From contig SHUI01000007.1 in NCBI GenBank assembly GCA_009697455.1, forward strand, positions 1 to 39,482: DNA of 39,482 nt, written 5' to 3'. Below, in pieces: positions 33,956-39,482 of this stretch. A program made the position numbers and the translations under genes. Positions within the stretch are counted from its first letter, which is position 1; each line of letters starts with the position of its first letter. The notes under the pieces are model-generated. The model had not been told where the DNA came from, searched no databases, and was given only the letters and a program-made list of their open reading frames with translations. The stretch is from Bryobacterales bacterium. GTDB lineage: Bacteria; Acidobacteriota; Terriglobia; Bryobacterales; Bryobacteraceae.

Positions 33956-34007
33956 ACTGTGCAACCCACAGTCCTATCCAGATCTATCCAGTTGTCTGAT
34001 GAGACAA
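33956..34007. promoter_or_regulatory. Candidate operator cluster between pdxR and the kinase-fold gene
   Basis: Three elements lie in order: a palindrome ACTGTG-caacc-CACAGT (33956-33972), a direct repeat CTATCCAG at 33974-33981 and 33984-33991 with 10-bp period, and an inverted repeat TTGTCT-gatg-AGACAA (33992-34007). Direct repeats one helical turn apart are typical of MocR/PdxR sites. No strong promoter hexamers were identified. Confidence 0.45.
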
Positions 34008-34067
34008 GACTACGCTGGCGGAACGGCTGCCGGTAGGCGAGAATCGGAGAAGAAGGGACACGGAAGC

Positions 34068-34973
34068 ATGGGGCCAGTCATGAACCACGATCCTGCGGCC
34101 ACTGAAGACTCACAGACATCGCGTGTCCGTGTCCATGCCCCCGCTGAACTGACCATCGGACGCTTGATCCGGCTCGGAGAAGGCGTTGGTAAGGTCGTCT
34201 ATGCTTCGCAAAACTGGGTAGTGAAGCGCGAGCGGTCGCCGTCGGAAATCCTTGCGTTGATTGCGCTCTGGAAGTTCATAAGGAAGATTGAGCACCTCCT
34301 GCCCGGCCGCCTCGGAGAGCGGTTGCTCGAAAAGCCATCGCGCCAGATTCGACTGCTGCGCGTGCTGGTTCAGGGCTTCATGCTGGTTGTTCCCCGTGGC
34401 GTGTGGTTTGCCACTCACATCGGCGAGATGTGGAGAGTTCATCGCTCGCGCGATGAGCGCGGAGAAATCCTGGCCCGCTCGCGATTGGCGGGCGAGTTCC
34501 TAACGCCGGAGCGCATCCAATTTCCTCCGGTTCGCGTGAAGGTTGGCGGATGGCCTGGATGGCTGACCGTGTCCGAGGCAACCGAACGAGTCGAAGCGAC
34601 GCTCCACCAGCGGCTGACGGACCTCGCTCGCGCCAAGCGCTTCGAGGAACTGGAGGTGTGGCTCGACCGGTTTCTCGACCTGCGCCCGGAGGGTTGGCGC
34701 CGCGGCGTCTTCTCGATAGACTCGCACCTCAAGAACTTCGGCGTTCATGAGAATCGGATTGTTCTCATTGATGCGGGCGGCCTCACCGACGATTGGGCGG
34801 AAATCGAGAGCCGTCTTACCTTCGAGGAAGTTGTCAAGGAGCCGCACATACAGCTCGGCCTTGGAGCCGTTCTCGGCGCGCGCCCGGACATCGCGGACCG
34901 TTTCAACAAGCGCTGGAAGGCTCTAGTCAATCGCTCCGAAGTGCGCCGCCACTGGCCCGCGAACGGAAGTTGA
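34068..34973 (+). CDS. Uncharacterised protein-kinase-like (PKL) fold protein
   Basis: About 301 residues from the ATG at 34068; the open frame extends upstream to 33999, but that part would overlap the operator repeats. Features suggest a kinase-like fold: a Gly-rich loop G38-E-G-V-G-K-V-V, a candidate ATP-binding Lys at 53 (WVVKRE), a catalytic-loop-like D218-S-H220-L-K-N223-F-G and a metal-binding DxG-like LIDAGGL (D235). Spacing is like lipopolysaccharide/aminoglycoside-type kinases rather than Ser/Thr kinases. A hydrophobic segment near residues 95-115 could associate with membrane. I do not recognise a named family, and the substrate is unknown. It diverges from the pdx operon. Confidence 0.7.
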   Translation: MGPVMNHDPAATEDSQTSRVRVHAPAELTIGRLIRLGEGVGKVVYASQNWVVKRERSPSEILALIALWKFIRKIEHLLPGRLGERLLEKPSRQIRLLRVLVQGFMLVVPRGVWFATHIGEMWRVHRSRDERGEILARSRLAGEFLTPERIQFPPVRVKVGGWPGWLTVSEATERVEATLHQRLTDLARAKRFEELEVWLDRFLDLRPEGWRRGVFSIDSHLKNFGVHENRIVLIDAGGLTDDWAEIESRLTFEEVVKEPHIQLGLGAVLGARPDIADRFNKRWKALVNRSEVRRHWPANGS

Positions 34974-35235
34974 GGAAGGGACCCGGTCCTTGCGGATAGA
35001 CCGCCATAGTCGATTTTCCGGTTCCGAACGTAGGCGGCGAAATCTTTCCTGTCCGGTCCAAGCCAGTCGCTGACGCCAGTCGCTCCAGTGCGTCCTGGAT
35101 TCATGTACAAGACCTGTCCGTGGCTCTGCGTGCGAGAGAACGGCGCCGCCAAACGTTCTCGCGCGGCGCTTTCGCCGTCTGGCGTAGTAAGGCGTTCATC
35201 GCACGGGCCGCTGAAAACGCCCGTTGTATCCGGCC

Positions 35236-36507
35236 CTACAGCTTCTCTCCAATGCAGTACAAATGTCCGGCGGTGCGGATGAAAATCCGGCCATCTGAAA
35301 TTGCGGGCGAACTCAGCGTGTACTCACCGAAATCATTCTCCGCCAGCACCTCGAACTTGGGACCTGCCCTATACACAGTGGTCAGGCCTTCTTCGTTCGT
35401 GACGTAGATTCTTCCGTCGGCGAGAACGGGCGAGGCGCTGTAGATCGCCGGTTTGATCCGCTTGCCTCCCCACACTTCTTCACCTGTCTTCGCGTCCAGG
35501 CACCAGAGAATGCCGCGGTCGTTCACGATGTAAAAGTACTTTCCGTCGGTCACGGGCGTCGGCACATCGGGTCCGTTGTTCGTCAACCACACCTTGTGCG
35601 ATTCCGTAATGTCTCCTTCGCCGCCGGCGCGGAACGCAATCAGCGGTTTCACCCTCGTGGGAGCGTAGACCATTCCGTCATAGACCACCGGCGAGGCAAT
35701 GATTCTGTATGCCTGGTCCTTCCCGGTGTTGAAACCACCCCCACGCCACAATTCTTTTCCGGTTTCAGGATCGTGCCCGGTCACATAATCGCCCCCAGTA
35801 ATCACGATCTGCTTTGCGCCATTATCTTCTAACAGTGCCGGCGTGGTGTAGGAATCGGGGGATTCATGCACGGCGTCGGTAGGCCGTTCCACGCGCCACT
35901 TCGTTTTTCCGGTCTCCTTGTCCATTCGAAGGACATACGACGGATCGTCGGTCTTCATCCCGTGCAGCACCTGGACGTACAGCGCGTCTTCATGGAGAAG
36001 CGGCGACGAAGCGTACCCCCAGTTGAGACCGAATTTACCGTAGTCCTTCTGAATATCGCGCGTCCAGATTTCGTGGCCGTCGAAGTCGAACGCCTTGAAG
36101 ATCCCGAGGCCCGTTATGACGTAGACTCGCGTGCCGTCGGTCACAGGTGAGGGCGACGACATGTTCTGTTTGTTGATCTTGTAATTGCCGGCGGCAACCG
36201 GCTTCTTCCACAAGATCGCGCCGTCTTTCTTTGACACGCACCAAAGTTCCAAATTGCCGCCATCGGCGACATTCAGGAAAATCCGGTCACCCCAAATAAT
36301 GGGCGTCGCGCCGCTGCGATCCGGCACGGGCAACTTCCACGCGATGTTCTTTTCCGTGGTCCAACTCAGCGGCAGATTCGTCTCGCCACTGATTCCATTT
36401 TGCGCCGGGCCGCGCCACTGCGGCCAGTTCTCGGCGCCAAGCGGCGGACGTGAAAGAATCAGAAACGAAATCGCGACTCGCCGAAGCAACAGGGTGACAG
36501 CAGGCAT
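35236..36507 (-). CDS. Secreted PQQ-like beta-propeller repeat protein
   Basis: A 423-residue protein with an N-terminal signal segment (LLLRRVAISFLILSRPPLG) followed by ENWPQWRGPAQNGISGE, the usual opening of exported PQQ-like propellers in Acidobacteria and Planctomycetes. Repeated blade motifs with Trp and Gly are visible (ELWCVSKKDGAILWKKPV, GHDPETGKELWRGGG, LWCLDAKTGEEVWGGKRI), at about 40-70-residue intervals, for about 7-8 blades. No catalytic residues of PQQ dehydrogenases can be identified, so it is more likely a scaffold or binding protein, like BamB in fold only. It is transcribed alone, divergent from the heptose adenylyltransferase gene. Confidence 0.92.
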   Translation of the reverse strand: MPAVTLLLRRVAISFLILSRPPLGAENWPQWRGPAQNGISGETNLPLSWTTEKNIAWKLPVPDRSGATPIIWGDRIFLNVADGGNLELWCVSKKDGAILWKKPVAAGNYKINKQNMSSPSPVTDGTRVYVITGLGIFKAFDFDGHEIWTRDIQKDYGKFGLNWGYASSPLLHEDALYVQVLHGMKTDDPSYVLRMDKETGKTKWRVERPTDAVHESPDSYTTPALLEDNGAKQIVITGGDYVTGHDPETGKELWRGGGFNTGKDQAYRIIASPVVYDGMVYAPTRVKPLIAFRAGGEGDITESHKVWLTNNGPDVPTPVTDGKYFYIVNDRGILWCLDAKTGEEVWGGKRIKPAIYSASPVLADGRIYVTNEEGLTTVYRAGPKFEVLAENDFGEYTLSSPAISDGRIFIRTAGHLYCIGEKL

Positions 36508-36682
36508 AGTCGCAGGATACTACGGCCCGAGGGGCGGTTCCCGAATGCCCGACGGCGATGGGAAATATGCGCTCAGTCACCGGAGCCGCTCCCGTCGCGG
36601 CGCTGTTATGGATATCGCGCGTGCAAGAGGAGTGCCTCGCGCGGAGCACTGACTGCATCGGCGTTTTTGGTAGACTCGAAAC

Positions 36683-37156
36683 TTGAACAAGTTCTTCACG
36701 CGCGCCGAGTTGATTGCTAAGCGGGCGGAATGGAAGGCGGCTGCCAAGACCGTCGTTTTCACCAACGGCTGTTACGACCTGTTGCATCCCGGCCACATCC
36801 GGTTGCTCGAGCGCGCCCGTTCGCTTGGGGACGTTCTCATACTCGCTCTGAACTCCGACGACAGCGTTCGCCGTCTGAAAGGTCCTACACGCCCTCTCAT
36901 TTCCGAAACGGACCGCGCGGAAGTCGCTTGTGCCCTTGCCGCGGTGGACGCGGTGACGCTCTTTGACGAGGACACGCCGCGCGAACTTATAGCCGCCGTA
37001 CTGCCCGATGTCCTGATCAAGGGCGCCGACTGGGCGCACTTCATCGCGGGCCGTGAAGAAGTGGAGGCGGCGGGCGGAAAGGTCATGGCGCTTTCGCTCG
37101 AACCGGGCTATTCAACGACGGGTATCGTGGAAGAGATCCTGACGCGCCGTCCCTGA
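36683..37156 (+). CDS. rfaE2: D-glycero-beta-D-manno-heptose 1-phosphate adenylyltransferase (RfaE2/HldE C-domain)
   Basis: A 157-residue nucleotidyltransferase that makes ADP-heptose for lipopolysaccharide core. It has the cytidylyltransferase-like signature FTNGCYDLLHPGHIRLLERA (HxGH) and the C-terminal ISETDRAEVACALAAVD and GYSTTGIVEEIL segments. It corresponds only to the C-terminal half of HldE; the kinase domain is not adjacent. The only start in frame is a TTG at 36683 (MNKFFTRAEL). A TAGACT at 36671-36676 lies 6 bp before it, so the transcript could be leaderless. mfd begins 10 bp downstream, likely co-transcribed. Confidence 0.93.
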   Translation: MNKFFTRAELIAKRAEWKAAAKTVVFTNGCYDLLHPGHIRLLERARSLGDVLILALNSDDSVRRLKGPTRPLISETDRAEVACALAAVDAVTLFDEDTPRELIAAVLPDVLIKGADWAHFIAGREEVEAAGGKVMALSLEPGYSTTGIVEEILTRRP

Positions 37157-37166
37157 CCGCTCCGGC

Positions 37167-39482
37167 ATGTTGCTTCCCGCCATAAAGGATCTTTTTCTTG
37201 GCCTCAGCCGGCAACAGGGCTTTGAGGAATTGCTTCACGCAGTCCGAACGCCTCAGCCGCCGGTCTCGTTTTCGTTGTCGGGCCTGAATCTCACCGCGAA
37301 GGCGATCTACTCGGTCCTTCTATGGCGCCTCACGGAACGGCCGCTCGTCATTCTGGTCGACGGCAACCGCGAAGCCGAAGCGCTGTTCGATACCATCCGG
37401 GCCTTTTTCGATCTGCTTGCGCCGGAACGCGGCGCGGGGCCGCAGTTGCTGCCCGCGCTCGATGTTCTTCCATCCCAGTCGCTGTCGCCGCACGCGGAAA
37501 TCTGCGAACAGCGCGCCATCGGCTTGTGGCGCATGGCCGCCTCGGGCCGAGTTCCCATTACCGTGGCCCCGATCGCGTCTGCACTGCTGCGCATCCAGCC
37601 GGCCGAATTCTACAAGCAGCTTGCGCAAACCCTTACGGTTGGCGAAGAGGTTCCGCTCGACGATCTCATCGTCCATCTGGAGAGCATGGGGTACAGGAAA
37701 CGCGAACCCGTGGAAATGGTAGGCGAATACTCGGTGCGCGGCGGAATTCTGGACGTATTCTCGCCGGAAGCGCCGCAACCAGTGCGCGTCGAGTTGTTCG
37801 GCGACCAGATTGAATCGATTCGAAGATTCGAGGTCGAGTCGCAGCGCTCGGTTCTCAAGCTCGAATCCTGCACACTGCTTCCCTTGACGGAGTGGCCGAA
37901 CACGCCAGGTCTCGAAGCCCGGATTCGCGAGCGGCTGTTCGAATTCGATCTGGACGTGTCGATTCCCAACGACCTTGAAGGCGGCCTTTCGGGATGGGAA
38001 TTCCTCGCGCCTCTTGTCACACCGCGCAAGGGATCCATCCTCTCGCTTCTTCGCGATCCGATTGTTCTGCAGGACGAGCCGGACCAGATCCGCTCGGCGG
38101 CGGAACGTTTCTGGAAGAGGCTGACGGAAGGCCCGCAGACCAATCTCAACCTGCCCGAGAAGATTTACTTCCGGTGGGAACAGTTCGAAGCCCAGGCCGC
38201 CCCGCTTCAGCAGGTCTGGTTGCGCGAACTGGAAATCGAAGGGGCGGGCGCCACCGCGACGGCGCGGGCGCACATCTCGAGCCGGCCTTCGCTCGCCTTC
38301 CGCGGGAATCTTCCGGTGGCGGTGGCGGAGACCCGCACGCTTGTGGAATCCGGCGCGCGCGTCGTGTTCTTCGCGGAGACCGCGGGCGAACTGGAGCGGC
38401 TCGGCGACATCTTTCACGAGTACGGCGTCGGCTATCAGATGGGCGTTCAAGGCTCAGGCCAAACTCCCGAGTATCTTGCCAACCACTACTCGGCGGGCGT
38501 CGCCGCAAGCGTCTTTCTGCTAAAAGGGCCTGTCGCGAAAGGCGTCTATCTGGCCGACTCGCGGCTCGCGATCTTTGGATCGGAGGACCTGTTCGACACT
38601 TCGGATCTGGTTGCGCGCCCATCGTCGAAATCCCATCTCGCCACCTTCAGCGCCGACTTGCTCGATTTCAAGCCGGGCGATTACGTGGTCCACGCCGAAC
38701 ACGGCGTCGGGAAATTTCTCGGTCTTCGTGAACTCGAGCATGGCGATACCAAGGGCGATTTCATGCTCATTGAGTACTCGGGCGGGAGCAAGCTCTATCT
38801 GCCGCTCGCGCGCATGGATTTGGTGCAGCGGTTCCGCGGGGCCGGGGAGAACGCGCCCACGCTCGACCGCATGGGCGGCATCACCTGGAGCCGCACCAAG
38901 ACGCGCGTCAAGGCGAAGATGCGCGACATGGCGGAGGAGTTGCTCAAGCTCTACGCGCAGCGGCGGCTCGCCGAAGGATTCGCATTCTCGCCCGGCAGCA
39001 ACTGGCAGCGCGAGTTCGAAGACGCGTTCGAGTACGACGCGACAAAGGATCAACTCAGCGCCACGGACGAAATCAAACGCGACATGGAAAGCTCGCAACC
39101 CATGGATCGTCTTCTGTGCGGCGACGTCGGTTTCGGAAAGACCGAGGTCGTGATGAGGGCGGCGTTCAAGGCGTTGGGCGACGGGAAACAGGTGGCGGTC
39201 CTTGCACCCACGACAGTGCTGTGTTTCCAGCACTTCGAGACGTTCAAACGCCGCTTTCAATCCTTTCCCGTTCGCGTGGACATGCTGAGCCGCTTTCGCT
39301 CACCGAAGGAAATCAAGGAGTCGCTCGCGGACATCTCGGAAGGCAAAGTTGATATCGCCATCGGCACGCACCGCCTGCTTTCCGACGATGTGAACTTCAA
39401 GGATCTCGGCCTCGTCATCGTCGACGAGGAGCAGCGTTTCGGCGTCAAGCACAAGGAGAAGCTGAAGCACTTCCGTCACAAC
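37167..39482 (+). CDS. mfd: Transcription-repair coupling factor, partial (C-terminus beyond right edge)
   Basis: 772 residues are visible without interruption. The N-terminal UvrB-like module ([15 protein letters not shown] ... [20 protein letters not shown] ... [20 protein letters not shown] and [20 protein letters not shown]) is followed by the RNA polymerase-interacting domain ([35 protein letters not shown]) and the first RecG-like helicase lobe with Walker [11 protein letters not shown] (about residue 652) and the Walker B DEEQRFG near the edge. Mfd is a cytoplasmic ATPase that removes stalled RNA polymerase and recruits UvrA. The second helicase lobe and the TRCF domain lie outside. 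The ATG at 37167 follows the heptose enzyme gene by 10 bp. Confidence 0.97.
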   Translation, partial: MLLPAIKDLFLGLSRQQGFEELLHAVRTPQPPVSFSLSGLNLTAKAIYSVLLWRLTERPLVILVDGNREAEALFDTIRAFFDLLAPERGAGPQLLPALDVLPSQSLSPHAEICEQRAIGLWRMAASGRVPITVAPIASALLRIQPAEFYKQLAQTLTVGEEVPLDDLIVHLESMGYRKREPVEMVGEYSVRGGILDVFSPEAPQPVRVELFGDQIESIRRFEVESQRSVLKLESCTLLPLTEWPNTPGLEARIRERLFEFDLDVSIPNDLEGGLSGWEFLAPLVTPRKGSILSLLRDPIVLQDEPDQIRSAAERFWKRLTEGPQTNLNLPEKIYFRWEQFEAQAAPLQQVWLRELEIEGAGATATARAHISSRPSLAFRGNLPVAVAETRTLVESGARVVFFAETAGELERLGDIFHEYGVGYQMGVQGSGQTPEYLANHYSAGVAASVFLLKGPVAKGVYLADSRLAIFGSEDLFDTSDLVARPSSKSHLATFSADLLDFKPGDYVVHAEHGVGKFLGLRELEHGDTKGDFMLIEYSGGSKLYLPLARMDLVQRFRGAGENAPTLDRMGGITWSRTKTRVKAKMRDMAEELLKLYAQRRLAEGFAFSPGSNWQREFEDAFEYDATKDQLSATDEIKRDMESSQPMDRLLCGDVGFGKTEVVMRAAFKALGDGKQVAVLAPTTVLCFQHFETFKRRFQSFPVRVDMLSRFRSPKEIKESLADISEGKVDIAIGTHRLLSDDVNFKDLGLVIVDEEQRFGVKHKEKLKHFRHN

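Noticed and set aside
34745-35152. Minus-strand frame with LYMNPGRTGATGVSDWLG near 35050-35110, considered as a gene remnant
   Set aside because: It overlaps the kinase-fold gene and I could not match it to a family; 34974-35235 is left unannotated.
37320-38450. Long minus-strand frame (376 residues) inside mfd
   Set aside because: Antisense shadow of a continuous, well conserved mfd frame, arising from high-GC codon use.

Overview
The window looks like chromosome of an acidobacterium of the Bryobacterales / Candidatus Solibacter type. That placement is inferred from gene content, not from a marker gene: two very large Oar-type TonB-dependent receptors with carboxypeptidase-regulatory-like N-termini, an adjacent DUF1592/DUF1552 pair, an M13 peptidase, a membrane CadC-like regulator with a beta-propeller, and a PQQ-like propeller protein. 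No rRNA, tRNA, CRISPR array, insertion sequence or prophage was recognised.

Layout. 1-2939 (-): Oar-like receptor cut by the left edge. 3275-6544 (-): a second, complete one. 6545-7153: a divergent control region with two strong sigma70-like promoters and a 10-bp inverted pair of GntR-like half-sites. 7154-9052 (+): bicupin and D-2-hydroxyacid dehydrogenase. 9350-10201 (-): FadR-type regulator. 10355-12370 (-): M13 metallopeptidase. 12459-13595 (+): orphan RskA-like anti-sigma factor. 13656-15407 (-): GH10 xylanase.

15506-20934 (-) is the most interesting block, a compact seven-gene operon for corrinoid-dependent methyl transfer. In transcription order it holds an unknown 201-aa protein with a duplicated FPCGxxH motif, a UroD/MtaA-family zinc methyltransferase, a B12-binding corrinoid protein, an unknown 76-aa four-cysteine protein, a RACE-type reductive activator, a pterin (methyl-THF) methyltransferase, and a PF13769 'virulence factor' protein. 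A GntR/FadR regulator (20983-21699, +) diverges from it across two adjacent perfect palindromes. The likely flow is methyl donor -> UroD-family enzyme -> Co(I) corrinoid -> tetrahydrofolate, with the activator rescuing Co(II). The methyl donor is unknown.

21748-23856 (+): membrane one-component regulator. 23978-24781 (+): cytochrome P460/cupredoxin fusion. 24850-24957: perfect 28-bp inverted repeat of REP type. 25103-29488 (-): DUF1552 and DUF1592 proteins. 29820-33909 (-): six genes apparently co-transcribed as pdxR-pdxS-pdxT-LMW phosphatase/arsenate reductase-DUF6036 nucleotidyltransferase-55-aa protein, most with overlapping start/stop codons. 34068-34973 (+): kinase-fold protein. 35236-36507 (-): secreted PQQ-like propeller. 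36683-37156 (+): heptose-1-phosphate adenylyltransferase. 37167-39482 (+): mfd, cut by the right edge.
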